From assembly GCA_001403775.1 (NCBI GenBank), contig CYUG01000013.1:150076-195462 (forward strand): a DNA stretch of 45,387 nt, in the 5' to 3' direction. Source of the DNA: Dermabacter indicis. Its GTDB lineage: Bacteria; Actinomycetota; Actinomycetes; Actinomycetales; Dermabacteraceae. Position 1 is the stretch's first letter. Every line of letters begins with the position of its first letter. Below are positions 17,998 through 26,217 of this stretch, piece by piece. Below the pieces are notes generated by a model. The model had not been told where the DNA came from. It did not search any database and was given only the letters and a program-made list of their open reading frames with translations. Made by a program: the position numbers and the translations under genes.

Positions 17998-19326
17998 ATG
18001 GCAAAGGTGGCTTTGGGCTCGGCGCGTGAGATTCGCGCGAACTGGTCGGGGAACGTCGAATTTTCCCCCGCTGAGGTTGTGCATCCCCGTAGTGAGCGGG
18101 AAATTGTGCATCACATCGCGCGCGCGACCGCTCATGAAACGGGGCTTCGAGTAATGGGGGCGGGGCACTCTTTTTCAGCGATCGCTAAGCCGCACGGCAC
18201 GACCCTGACGCTCGATCGGCATCGGGGATTCGTGGGGATTGACCGGGACACGGGAGATGTGACTCTACGCGGCGGCACGCGCCTGTGGGAGATTGGGCCG
18301 ATGCTCGCGAAGCACTCGCGAGCTCTCGAAGTCATGGGTGACATCGACCGTCAATCGATCGCGGGGGCGATCAGCACCGGCACCCACGGAACGGGTGGTC
18401 GATCCACGGGGGTCTCCGGGCTCGTCACGGGCCTCAGGATCGTGCTCGCGAACGGTGATGCCGTGTGGGCGGACCGCGAGCACAATGTGCACCTCTTTGA
18501 GGCCGCGCGACTTGGGCTCGGCGCGCTCGGCATCATCGTTGAAGTGCGGCTTCGCACGATCCCGCTCTATAAGCTTCACAGGCGCGAGTACTCGGCTCCG
18601 CTCGAGGAGGTCGCCTCGAGGTTTCTCGAGACGAGCATGGAACAGGACCACCAGGAGTTCTTTTTTGTTCCGGGCGGGCGAAGCGCGATTGTGCGCGAAC
18701 TCAACCATGTGCCCGCGGAGTCGTCGAATAGAGGCATGGGCCCTGTCCGCACCTTCATCGAGAGCGAAGTGGTCGGCAACGGCGCGTTTGCGCTCGGTAA
18801 TCGCCTCGTTCAGGCCGTTCCCGCAATGAAGCGCCCGCTCACGGGCGCAGTCTCGGCGCTTATGCCCGCGGGAGAGGCTGTTCAGCTGCCCTATCGTCTC
18901 TACGTTGCCTCGCGGCGCACCCGTTTTCGGGAGTGTGAAATGGCGATTCCCGCAAGCCGCTTCGGAGAGGCGTTCGAAGCGCTCACACGCGCTCTCGATT
19001 CTGCGACGCGATCGCTTATCTTCCCGCTCGCGGTACGCCGAGCGGCGGCAGACGACGTGTGGCTTTCGACGGCGAATGAACGTGACACCGTGTACATCGC
19101 GGCCCACAATCCCCTTCATGCCAAAACTGACGACTATCTCCACGTCGTTCACGACACCCTTGCCGAGTTTGAGGGGCGACCCCACTGGGGCAAAATGCAT
19201 TGGCTTCGCGAGCGTGAACTGCGGGACCTCTACCCTCACTGGCCAGACTTTGCGGCTGTGAGGAACGAACTCGATCCCGATAGGCTGTTCTCCACCCCCT
19301 ATCTCGATTCGCTTCTTGGAGCATGA
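17998..19326 (+). CDS. FAD-linked sugar-lactone oxidase (D-arabinono-1,4-lactone oxidase family)
   Basis: A 442-residue VAO/PCMH-fold flavoenzyme. The FAD-binding part (residues ~20-190) has VMGAGHSFSAIA, the phosphate-binding ISTGTHGTGGRS and GLGALGIIVEVRLRTIP. The C-terminal ALO domain (~200-440) ends with RPHWGKMHWL, the HWGK motif typical of aldonolactone oxidases, then RNELDPDRLFSTPYL. No covalent-flavin His is obvious in the GHSFS segment beyond the usual His. It probably oxidises an aldonolactone or polyol in the cytosol, but the physiological substrate is unknown. The start has GGGAAGG about 8 nt upstream. It lies 29 nt after the decayed PLP gene and 4 nt before modA, suggesting read-through into the mod operon. 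Confidence 0.86.
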   Translation: MAKVALGSAREIRANWSGNVEFSPAEVVHPRSEREIVHHIARATAHETGLRVMGAGHSFSAIAKPHGTTLTLDRHRGFVGIDRDTGDVTLRGGTRLWEIGPMLAKHSRALEVMGDIDRQSIAGAISTGTHGTGGRSTGVSGLVTGLRIVLANGDAVWADREHNVHLFEAARLGLGALGIIVEVRLRTIPLYKLHRREYSAPLEEVASRFLETSMEQDHQEFFFVPGGRSAIVRELNHVPAESSNRGMGPVRTFIESEVVGNGAFALGNRLVQAVPAMKRPLTGAVSALMPAGEAVQLPYRLYVASRRTRFRECEMAIPASRFGEAFEALTRALDSATRSLIFPLAVRRAAADDVWLSTANERDTVYIAAHNPLHAKTDDYLHVVHDTLAEFEGRPHWGKMHWLRERELRDLYPHWPDFAAVRNELDPDRLFSTPYLDSLLGA

Positions 19327-19330
19327 CACG

Positions 19331-20131
19331 ATGAAACGCATGGCAGGCGCGGCAGCCACGGCAACGCTCGTCGCGGCGTCACTTGCGGGGTGCGGTGGCA
19401 GCAAGGAAAGTGCGGGGCCCGACGCTTCCCCAGCCCAAACGAAGGTCACGGTTTTCGCGGCTGCCTCGCTCAAGGACACGTTTGAAGGCTTTGAGAAGGA
19501 TTTCGAGGCGGAGAATCCGGATGTCGATATTGTCCTCACGTTCGCGGGCTCCCAGGATCTCGTGACCCAAATGGATGGCGGCGCCCCGGCAGATGTATTC
19601 GCGTCGGCCTCGTCCTCGTGGATGATCCGAGCGAAAGATAAGGACCTCGTGACGACGATGTCTTCGAAGATTTTCGCGCGAAATTCACTCGAGCTCGCCG
19701 TCCAGAAGGGGAACCCGAAACAGATCGAAGGTCTCGAGGACCTCGCCGAACGCCATGAGCTCATCACGGTGCGTTGTGCGAGCGCGGTTCCGTGCGGAGA
19801 GCTCACCGACAAGCTCATCACGAACGCGGCCATCGACGACCTTCAGTTCGATACCGAACAAAACTCCGTCACGGATACCCTCGGGCTCGTGACGGCCGGC
19901 GAAGCCGATGCCGCGATCGTGTATGAAACTGACGTCGCCTGCGCCGAGAACAAGGTCGACGGAGTAGAGCTCGCTGGCGCGGACCGGCTTGCAAACGCGT
20001 ATGAAATTGCGGTCACGAAGGAAGCCGAAGAGTCCGATCACGGCGACAAGGCACAAGATTTTGTCGATCTCGTGATGAGCCACGAGGGACAAATGGCGCT
20101 CGCGGACGCCGGTTTTCGCCCGGTGAAGTGA
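19331..20131 (+). CDS. modA: Molybdate ABC transporter substrate-binding lipoprotein
   Basis: A 266-residue extracytoplasmic lipoprotein that captures molybdate (or tungstate) for ModBC. It starts with a lipoprotein signal peptide: basic MKRM, a hydrophobic stretch and lipobox LAGC (Cys ~20). The mature protein shows the family opening VTVFAAASLKDTFEGF (oxyanion-binding Ser), LTFAGSQDLVTQM, GAPADVFASAS, a central VPCGELTDKL, GEADAAIVYETD and the ending GFRPVK. The ATG at 19331 is chosen for its GGAG 9 nt upstream; a TTG at 19316 is in frame but would place five extra residues before the signal peptide. The stop overlaps modB. Confidence 0.94.
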   Translation: MKRMAGAAATATLVAASLAGCGGSKESAGPDASPAQTKVTVFAAASLKDTFEGFEKDFEAENPDVDIVLTFAGSQDLVTQMDGGAPADVFASASSSWMIRAKDKDLVTTMSSKIFARNSLELAVQKGNPKQIEGLEDLAERHELITVRCASAVPCGELTDKLITNAAIDDLQFDTEQNSVTDTLGLVTAGEADAAIVYETDVACAENKVDGVELAGADRLANAYEIAVTKEAEESDHGDKAQDFVDLVMSHEGQMALADAGFRPVK

Positions 20132-20940
20132 GTGCCGTGCATCGGAGTACCACGCGTTACCCGGCAATCGTCGGACTCCTGGCTCTCGTAGCCTGCTTCA
20201 GCATTCTTTTCCCGCTCCTTTCCCTCGCGCTTGGAGCCGAGTGGGCGAGCCTTCCCGAGCTCGCGAGCACTCCCGAGAATCTCACCGCAGCCTTCCTGTC
20301 GATCATCACGGCGAGCCTCGCGTGCGCGCTCTCGACTGTGCTCGGCTTTGCCCTTGCCCTCGTGCTCGCGCGCGCTTCCGGCCCCCTGGTGTCGGTGCTC
20401 AGGGCTCTCGTGCTCGTTCCCCTCGTTTTGCCGCCCGTCGTGTCGGGGCTCGCACTCATACTGGCGTACGGTCGGCAAAGTCTTCTCTCGCCTCTCTTCG
20501 ACGCCGCAGGCATCCGGATCGTTTTTTCGACGAGCGCGGTCGTGCTCGCCCAGGTTTTCGTGTCGCTTCCGTTCGTCGTGCTGACGCTTGAAAGTGCCTT
20601 CCGGGCGCGTGGCTTCGCCGAGGAAGGAGCGGCTGCGGCTCTCGGGGCGCGACCGATGCGTGTGCTTCGTACCGTGACGCTTCCTCGCTTTGCGGGATCG
20701 CTTCTGATTGCCGCTACGCTCGCCTTTGCGCGATCGCTCGGCGAGTTCGGGGCGACCCTCACGTTCGCCGGTTCACTCGCGGGTGAAACCCGCACGCTTC
20801 CGCTCCAGATCTATCTCGCGCGCGAGGTCGATCTTTCTCACGCCGTGGGGCTGTCCATTCTCCTCGTCGTGTTCTCCCTCGTCGTTGTGTCGCTTGCCTA
20901 CGCACGAGGTCCGCTGAGTGGTGAGAGCGAGAAGCGATGA
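20128..20940 (+). CDS. modB: Molybdate ABC transporter permease
   Basis: A 270-residue inner-membrane permease with about six transmembrane helices. The cytoplasmic EAA loop that contacts the ATPase reads EEGAAAALGARPMRVLRTVTLP (seen as EEGAAAALGARPMRVL then RTVTLP), and the ModB-type stretch ARSLGEFGATLTFAGSL followed by ETRTLPLQIYL distinguishes it from sulfate CysT/CysW permeases. It begins with GTG overlapping the modA stop (GTGA) and ends with ATGA overlapping modC, so all three subunits are translationally coupled. Confidence 0.94.
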   Translation: MSAVHRSTTRYPAIVGLLALVACFSILFPLLSLALGAEWASLPELASTPENLTAAFLSIITASLACALSTVLGFALALVLARASGPLVSVLRALVLVPLVLPPVVSGLALILAYGRQSLLSPLFDAAGIRIVFSTSAVVLAQVFVSLPFVVLTLESAFRARGFAEEGAAAALGARPMRVLRTVTLPRFAGSLLIAATLAFARSLGEFGATLTFAGSLAGETRTLPLQIYLAREVDLSHAVGLSILLVVFSLVVVSLAYARGPLSGESEKR

Positions 20941-21968
20941 CGCTTTCGATCGAGGTGGTGTGCCCCGAGCGTGGCGTCGAGGCATCTCTTGAAATTGCAC
21001 GCGGTGAACACGTTGCCCTCGTGGGGCCGAACGGCGCGGGTAAGTCCACGATCCTTGACGCGACCGCGGGTCTTCTTCCCACAACGAGTCTCGCGCGAGT
21101 GCGCGTCAGGTTCGATGGCGAGGACCTCTCGCGAGTGCCCGTGTACCGGCGCGGCTTTGCTTCGCTTTCACAATCCGCGCACCTCTTTAGGCACATGAGC
21201 GTTCTCGACAACATCGCCTACGGGATCGTGAGCAAGGGCGCGACGAAGCGCGTGGCTCGGGAGAGGGCTCGCGCTCTTTGCGCGGAGGTGGGGCTCGAGG
21301 AACTTGAGCACAGGCGCCCCTCAACGCTATCGGGGGGCCAAGCACAAAAATGTGCTCTCGCCCGGGCTCTTGCGATCGAACCGCGCGTGCTTCTTTTAGA
21401 CGAGCCGATGGCGGCGCTCGATGTGCGCTCCGCACGCGAGGTGCGCGGCCTTATTGAACGGCTTTCGCGCACGCGCACGCTCCTGTTCGCCACGCACGAC
21501 CTTCTCGACGTTCTCGCGTGGGCGGATCGCGTATGCGTGCTCGAGGGCGGTAGCATGAATGAAATGTGCCCGTCCGACGCTGCCCTGGCTTCCCCAAAAT
21601 CCGAGTTTCTCGCGGAGCTTGCGGGCCTTCAATGGGTCGAGGGAGAAATGCGCGAACGTGGCATTTTCGTGACGAGTGGCGGCGTCGCACTCGAGGCAAC
21701 GGGGGAGTGCGGCCCGGGTCCCGGCCGGGCGTTGGTCGATCCTCGCGACCTCTCGCTTCGCGTCGACGGGGCCGTCGCTGCCGCCGCTTCGGGGCGCATC
21801 AGCGGTATTTCCCGTCTCGGGCACCGAGCCGTGGCGTACCTCGAGGACGTCCCCGTGGAGCTGAGAGCGCGCGATGACGTGCGGGGCGTGCTCGCGGTGG
21901 GCCGCTCGGCGACGATCGTGCAAACCGCGCCGGTGAGGGTCGAGCCGCGACATCCTCGGCGGCACTGA
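20937..21968 (+). CDS. modC: Molybdate ABC transporter ATP-binding protein
   Basis: A 343-residue ATPase energising molybdate import. It has Walker A GPNGAGKST (~residue 32), Q-loop LSQSAHL, ABC signature LSGGQAQKCALARAL (~127), Walker B VLLLDEPMAALD (~150) and H-loop FATHDLLD. The C-terminal ~110 residues form a TOBE/Mop-like region (VDPRDLSLRV, ISGISRLGHRAVAYLED), which in ModC binds oxyanion and can inhibit transport. It is coupled to modB by a 4-nt overlap. There is no ModE-like regulator nearby and no molybdenum-cofactor gene in the window. Confidence 0.92.
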   Translation: MTLSIEVVCPERGVEASLEIARGEHVALVGPNGAGKSTILDATAGLLPTTSLARVRVRFDGEDLSRVPVYRRGFASLSQSAHLFRHMSVLDNIAYGIVSKGATKRVARERARALCAEVGLEELEHRRPSTLSGGQAQKCALARALAIEPRVLLLDEPMAALDVRSAREVRGLIERLSRTRTLLFATHDLLDVLAWADRVCVLEGGSMNEMCPSDAALASPKSEFLAELAGLQWVEGEMRERGIFVTSGGVALEATGECGPGPGRALVDPRDLSLRVDGAVAAAASGRISGISRLGHRAVAYLEDVPVELRARDDVRGVLAVGRSATIVQTAPVRVEPRHPRRH

Positions 21969-22028
21969 GCCTCGTGTCGGTGAGACAGGTTTCCAGGTTG
22001 GGGCGAGGTGCCGTGATGGAATGGAGGC

Positions 22029-22934
22029 GTGAATATCGAGGAGTCTTTGGCGAATGAACCAGATACTGCTGAGCACGCACAACTCGCCGCGATTGCGCGC
22101 GAGGCTGCAGCGGCGGCCGCGAGCTACCTCGCCGAGGTGGGCGCCGGACCCGTGGAACGCGAGTACAAGGCGAACGCTCATGACATTGTGACCATTCACG
22201 ATCGCGCGTGTGAGGACCGCATTCGCGAGGTGCTGCTCGCACGCTGCCCGGAGGCAAGCATCGTGGGCGAAGAAGGCGGAACTCACGAGGGCTCCGGCCC
22301 CGTGACGTTCTATGTTGACCCGATCGACGGCACCTCGAACTTTGCGACGGGGAACCCGCTTTTTGGTATTTCCATCGGTGTTGCCGTCGAGGGCGTTCTC
22401 GTGGGTGGTGTCGTCAATGCTCCCGCGCTCGGTCGCGAATTTTGGTCGGATCCGAGCGGCGCTTACCTCGGCGATCAGCGCCTTGGCCCGAACCCCGAAC
22501 GCGATTTCGCCGATGCTCTCGTGCTCACCGGTTTTCCGGGTCTTCGCGATGTGAGCGAGGGCCCAGCTTTCGCCGAACGCGAGCGATTGGCGCTGCTTGA
22601 AGGCGCGGGAGCGATTCGCAATCTCGGTTCCGCGGCGCTCGAACTCTGCTTCGTGGCGGCTGGGTGGGCCGATGCCACGATGCTCACGCGTATTAACCCG
22701 TGGGATATCGCCGCGGGCTTCCACATTGTTGAGCAAGCTGGCGGGAGCGTGCGCACCTGGTCGTGCAGGCCAGAAACGAGCAAGGAGAACGGCGAGGTTT
22801 TGCCCCAGGATTGCCCCGCCTACGTGGCGTGCGCGAACGGCAAGCGTTACCCCGAGCTCGACTCACTTCTCCAAAACATCCACCAATCTCGATCGATGCA
22901 GTCCCTACCAAGCGAAGGAGTAGACCATGAGTGA
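22029..22934 (+). CDS. Inositol monophosphatase family protein
   Basis: A 301-residue Mg2+-dependent phosphatase. Metal and phosphate ligands are visible: IVGEEGG (~residue 78), the family signature DPIDGTSNFATG (~95) and NPWDIAAGFHIVEQAGG (~223), with the second Asp ligand. Candidate substrates are inositol-1-phosphate, histidinol-phosphate (HisN type) or fructose-1,6-bisphosphate; the sequence does not choose among them. The start is GTG with GGAGG about 3 nt upstream. Its last 8 nt overlap the start of the DUF4870 gene, so the two are co-translated. It begins 60 nt after modC and may share that transcript. Confidence 0.88.
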   Translation: MNIEESLANEPDTAEHAQLAAIAREAAAAAASYLAEVGAGPVEREYKANAHDIVTIHDRACEDRIREVLLARCPEASIVGEEGGTHEGSGPVTFYVDPIDGTSNFATGNPLFGISIGVAVEGVLVGGVVNAPALGREFWSDPSGAYLGDQRLGPNPERDFADALVLTGFPGLRDVSEGPAFAERERLALLEGAGAIRNLGSAALELCFVAAGWADATMLTRINPWDIAAGFHIVEQAGGSVRTWSCRPETSKENGEVLPQDCPAYVACANGKRYPELDSLLQNIHQSRSMQSLPSEGVDHE

Positions 22935-23445
22935 CGAACCCTCGAACCCCTACGGTTTCAGCAACCCCACCTCTGGCAGCGAGGCCTCGAGCGGAGGCAA
23001 CTACGGCGCGGGCGCTGCGAGTGGCGCGGGGTTTAGCGGTCCTACGGGGCCCGCCGGCGTCACGAGTGACGAACGCACGTGGGCGATTCTCGCGCACCTC
23101 AGCACTCTCATCGCCACGGTCGTGTCGGCCGGTTGGCTCGGTTGGGTCGCGCCACTCGTGATTTACCTGATCTACCGCGACAAGAGCCCTTTCGTTCGCA
23201 ATGCCGCGGCAGGCGCGCTGAACTTCGCGATTAACCTGTTCGTGTACAGCGCGATCGCGTGGGTGCTGTTCATCCTCGGCAGCTTTTTGTCGTTCCTCAT
23301 CATCCCGCTTCTCCTCTTGGTCATCGCTGCCATCATGGGTCTCGCGATCCTTCTTGCAGCGATTGTGGTGCCGATCATTGCCGCGATGAAGGCGAACAAC
23401 GGTGAGGCCTACACCTACCCCTTCACCGTGCCGCTCATCAAATGA
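22927..23445 (+). CDS. DUF4870 (Tic20-like) membrane protein
   Basis: A 172-residue protein with a Gly/Ser/Ala-rich flexible N-terminus (residues 1-45), then the DUF4870 core. The core is TSDERTWAILAHLSTLI, a first helix, VIYLIYRDKSPFVRNAAAGALNF (an amphipathic link), and two further helices from ~100 to ~155 ending NNGEAYTYPFTVPLIK. The YRDKSPFVR box is the family hallmark. Function is unknown. An excellent AAGGAG stands 6 nt before the ATG, which lies inside the end of the preceding phosphatase gene. Its stop overlaps the next ATG (ATGA). Confidence 0.86.
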   Translation: MSDEPSNPYGFSNPTSGSEASSGGNYGAGAASGAGFSGPTGPAGVTSDERTWAILAHLSTLIATVVSAGWLGWVAPLVIYLIYRDKSPFVRNAAAGALNFAINLFVYSAIAWVLFILGSFLSFLIIPLLLLVIAAIMGLAILLAAIVVPIIAAMKANNGEAYTYPFTVPLIK

Positions 23446-24050
23446 GTCGACGCGAGTCCCAGATCGGACCGGATACCCCCGCACTCCGCGTGGGATTCAT
23501 TCCCGGGGTTGAACCCGATGTTTTTGCGCGGCGTTGGCGCACAGACCCTGCGCGGTGCGAGTTGGAGTTGCTCCCGCTTGAGGCTCAAGCGCCCGAGGAA
23601 GCACTCGCGAGCGGCGCGATCGACATGGTTTTCGCTCGGCTCCCGTGGCGTGAGAGCTCGAGGGGCGATGCCCCCGTACTTGCGCGCGAGGATGTCCACG
23701 CCGTTCCCCTGTGGGAGGAGCGACCGGTTGCGGTCGTCGCGAAAGACAACCCCCTGAGTCTCGCCGAGGAATTGACCGAAGCTGACCTCGAGGGAGAATA
23801 CGAATTCAGCCTCGAGGAATGCGGCGGCGCGAAGGGTGCCGTCCAGACGGTTGCCGCCGGCCATGGCTACGCGGTCATGCCCATGTCCCTTGCGCGACTC
23901 CATGCTCGCAAGGACGTGACGCACCGTCCGCTGGCCGAGCGCGACGGGACGCGCATCGCGCTCGTGTGGCCGAAGGATGCCGACGACGACGTGCGACAGG
24001 AATTCCAAGGCGTGGTACGGGGCCGCACCGCGCGCAGCTCGCGTCGTTAG
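23442..24050 (+). CDS. LysR-type effector-binding domain protein without HTH
   Basis: A 202-residue cytosolic protein related to the substrate-binding domain of LysR regulators: LRVGFIPGVEPDVFARRW, then GAIDMVFARLPW, LWEERPVAVVAKDNPLS and AAGHGYAVMPMSLARL. No helix-turn-helix is present: the ORF starts directly with a 15-residue polar leader before the first beta strand, and upstream sequence encodes DUF4870 in another frame. Stand-alone domains of this kind are common in actinobacteria. They could act as a ligand sensor binding another protein, but the ligand and target are unknown. It is coupled to DUF4870 by a 4-nt overlap. luxS follows after 36 nt with a possible promoter between. Confidence 0.75.
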   Translation: MSRRESQIGPDTPALRVGFIPGVEPDVFARRWRTDPARCELELLPLEAQAPEEALASGAIDMVFARLPWRESSRGDAPVLAREDVHAVPLWEERPVAVVAKDNPLSLAEELTEADLEGEYEFSLEECGGAKGAVQTVAAGHGYAVMPMSLARLHARKDVTHRPLAERDGTRIALVWPKDADDDVRQEFQGVVRGRTARSSRR

Positions 24051-24086
24051 GATGGCACGGAACAAACGACTATTAAAGGAGTAACG

Positions 24087-24554
24087 ATGAACGATCGCAT
24101 GAACGTTGAAAGCTTCAATCTCGACCATCGCACGGTCGTGGCGCCCTACATTCGCGTCGCAGACCGCAAGGACCTCGGCGGGGCAGTTCTCACGAAATTC
24201 GATATCCGCTTCACCCAGCCGAACGTCGACGCTCTCAAGTCCGAGACCGTCCATTCGCTCGAGCACATGATGGCGGAATTCTCCCGCAACCACAGCGAGG
24301 ACATCCTCGATATCTCGCCCATGGGCTGTCGCACCGGCTTTTACATGCTTATGCGCGGCGAGCACACGCCCGAAGAGGTCGCCCCGCTCGTCGAGGCAAC
24401 CCTGAATGATCTCCTCGAGGCGAGCGAGGTTCCGGCCGCGAACGAAGTTCAGTGCGGTTGGGGCGCCCACCACAGCCTCGAAGCGGCGAAGGCCGCGGCA
24501 AAGAACTTCCTCGCGAAGAAGAGCGAATGGCTCCAGGTCGAGGCGGCTGCCTAA
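24087..24554 (+). CDS. luxS: S-ribosylhomocysteine lyase (AI-2 synthase)
   Basis: A 155-residue homodimeric metalloenzyme that splits S-ribosylhomocysteine into homocysteine and DPD, the precursor of autoinducer-2; it serves the activated methyl cycle. Key residues are visible: HSLEHMMAEF (HxxEH metal ligands, ~residue 53), DISPMGCRTGFYMLM (catalytic Cys ~84) and VQCGWGAHHSLEAAK (third metal ligand Cys ~125). An AAAGGAG precedes the ATG by about 6 nt. A TAGGAT at 24048-24053 could be its own -10, giving a leader of about 27 nt. The partner nucleosidase (pfs/mtn) is not in the window. The gene converges on pmt. Confidence 0.96.
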   Translation: MNDRMNVESFNLDHRTVVAPYIRVADRKDLGGAVLTKFDIRFTQPNVDALKSETVHSLEHMMAEFSRNHSEDILDISPMGCRTGFYMLMRGEHTPEEVAPLVEATLNDLLEASEVPAANEVQCGWGAHHSLEAAKAAAKNFLAKKSEWLQVEAAA

Positions 24555-24573
24555 GGCGAGAGAGCCCATCAAA

Positions 24574-24589
24574 GAGCCGCCCTCGGCTC
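24574..24589 (-). terminator. Weak hairpin between luxS and pmt
   Basis: GAGCCG-N4-CGGCTC, followed on the minus strand by TTTGAT; the only candidate terminator between these convergent genes. Confidence 0.3.
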
Positions 24590-24590
24590 G

Positions 24591-26180
24591 CTAGACCCAG
24601 GAGTCGAACCACATGTGGGCCCGCCACAGGTCATAGGGAATGACCTGGGCGGTCCACAGTGGCCACCAGAAGATTGACATGAGCGTCATCGTAAGAACGA
24701 GCGAGGCGATCGCGAGCAGTGCGATGCGCTTTCTCGCCCGTGACGCCTCGCGGCCACCGAGCATGAGGCCGAAGACGAAAACGACCGCCATGATGAGCCA
24801 CGGCTCAAACACGACCGAGTAGAACTGAAAAATCGTGCGGTCGAGGTACTGGAACCACGGCAGGTACCCGGCGATGATGCCGGAGAGAATTGCTGCAGCC
24901 GTTCCATTGCGCTTGAGGATCGCGATCACAAGCGTCACGAGAAGCGCGAAGGACCCGAACCACCAGAGGAGTGGATTGCCGATATTCGTGATGGCAGCGG
25001 AGCACTTCTCGACCTGGCATCCCGCCTCGCCATACGTGTACGACTCGTAGTAGAAACTCGTGGGGCGAAGCTGCAAGAGCCATAGCCAGGGCTTCGCAGC
25101 GTACGTGTGGGTCGAATCGAGCCCCACGTGGAAGGAGTATGCCTCCTTGTGGTATTGCCACAGGGACACGAGCGCTTCGCTCACGGGGTTCGAAGCATGG
25201 CCGTTGTCCACGGCCCAGGTACGGAAGTAGCCGTCCTTCGACGCGAACCATCCGCTCCACGAAAGCACGTAGGTCACAAGAGCGCTCCCCACGATCGCAA
25301 AGAACGCGGGAATGGCGTCGAGAGCGAAGCCACGAAGCTTCCACCGAGGGTCACCGTAACGCCTCCTCGCGGTCCAGTCCCACAGCACAGTCATGATGCC
25401 GAAGACTGCCACAAAGTAGAGCCCCGACCACTTCACGCCGCATGCAAGGCCGAGCGAAACGCCCGCGGCGATCCGCCACCAGCGCACACCCATGACATGC
25501 CCAAATCCGTTTTCGGCGCCCTCCAGTCGCGCGAGGGCACCGCGGAACTGGTCGCGATCACGCACGAGAAAGAAGAAGGCGAGGAGACAGAAGAATCCGA
25601 GGATGAGGTCGAGAAGGCTCGTGCGGGAGTGAGTGAGGTGCACGCCGTCGATCGAGAGGAGGTACCCCGCGAGAAATGCGAGAGCGGTGTTGTCCAGCAA
25701 GCGTCGGACCGTGAAGAACAGCAGAACCACGCCGAGCGTTCCGAGCAGTGCCACGGAGATGCGCCAGCCCCACGGGTTATCCGCGCCGAGTGCCCACTCA
25801 CCGAGCGCGATCACCCATTTGCCCACGGGCGGATGGACTACGTACTGCGGGTCGGAGAGATACGAGTTGACGTCGCCGCGCTCGAAAGCAGCCTTGGAGA
25901 TGTCCTTCGCCCACGCGCGCTCGTTGCCTTCACGAAGGAGCGTGTACGCGTCGCGCACGTAGTACACCTCGTCAAAGATGAGAGTTTTGACGTGGCCGAG
26001 GTTGTACAGGCGCAGCGCCCCCGCCCACACGGCGAGCACGATGGCGAGAACCCACGCCGTGGCCCGATCGCTCAGAGCGAAGAGCCCACCAGGCTTCTCG
26101 GTCTGGGGGCGCGCCGCACGCTTTCCCGTCGCGGGCGCTACTGTAGACCCACCGCTTTGCATCGCACTCGTATTACTCAC
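24591..26180 (-). CDS. pmt: Protein O-mannosyltransferase (Pmt, GT39)
   Basis: A 529-residue polytopic glycosyltransferase that transfers mannose from polyprenyl-phosphate-mannose to secreted proteins during Sec export. The first periplasmic loop has the catalytic acidic pair in TLIFDEVYYVRDAYTLL (~residue 68) and the conserved YVVHPPVGKWVIALGEW. About ten further transmembrane helices follow, with GVKWSGLYF and FYYESYTYGEAG in the large loop, and the C-terminus ends LWRAHMWFDSWV. It starts with GTG at 26180, and TAGTAT lies 6 nt before it. Its divergent pairing with rsmI is conserved in actinobacteria (Rv1002c/Rv1003 in M. tuberculosis). Confidence 0.93.
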   Translation of the reverse strand: MSNTSAMQSGGSTVAPATGKRAARPQTEKPGGLFALSDRATAWVLAIVLAVWAGALRLYNLGHVKTLIFDEVYYVRDAYTLLREGNERAWAKDISKAAFERGDVNSYLSDPQYVVHPPVGKWVIALGEWALGADNPWGWRISVALLGTLGVVLLFFTVRRLLDNTALAFLAGYLLSIDGVHLTHSRTSLLDLILGFFCLLAFFFLVRDRDQFRGALARLEGAENGFGHVMGVRWWRIAAGVSLGLACGVKWSGLYFVAVFGIMTVLWDWTARRRYGDPRWKLRGFALDAIPAFFAIVGSALVTYVLSWSGWFASKDGYFRTWAVDNGHASNPVSEALVSLWQYHKEAYSFHVGLDSTHTYAAKPWLWLLQLRPTSFYYESYTYGEAGCQVEKCSAAITNIGNPLLWWFGSFALLVTLVIAILKRNGTAAAILSGIIAGYLPWFQYLDRTIFQFYSVVFEPWLIMAVVFVFGLMLGGREASRARKRIALLAIASLVLTMTLMSIFWWPLWTAQVIPYDLWRAHMWFDSWV

Positions 26181-26186
26181 CAGGCC

Positions 26187-26192
26187 ATACTA
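26187..26192 (-). promoter_or_regulatory. -10 element, leaderless start of pmt
   Basis: TAGTAT on the minus strand, six bases before the GTG at 26180. Confidence 0.55.
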
Positions 26193-26205
26193 GAGGGCCG
26201 CGCGA

Positions 26206-26211
26206 TAGGAT
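26206..26211 (+). promoter_or_regulatory. -10 element, leaderless start of rsmI
   Basis: TAGGAT, six bases before the GTG at 26218. It is 13 bp from the opposing pmt -10. Confidence 0.55.
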
Positions 26212-26217
26212 CGCACG

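Noticed and set aside
19316-21968. modABC as a recently acquired island
   Set aside because: Base composition, start-codon style and overlaps look like the neighbours, and no repeats, integrase or tRNA border it.
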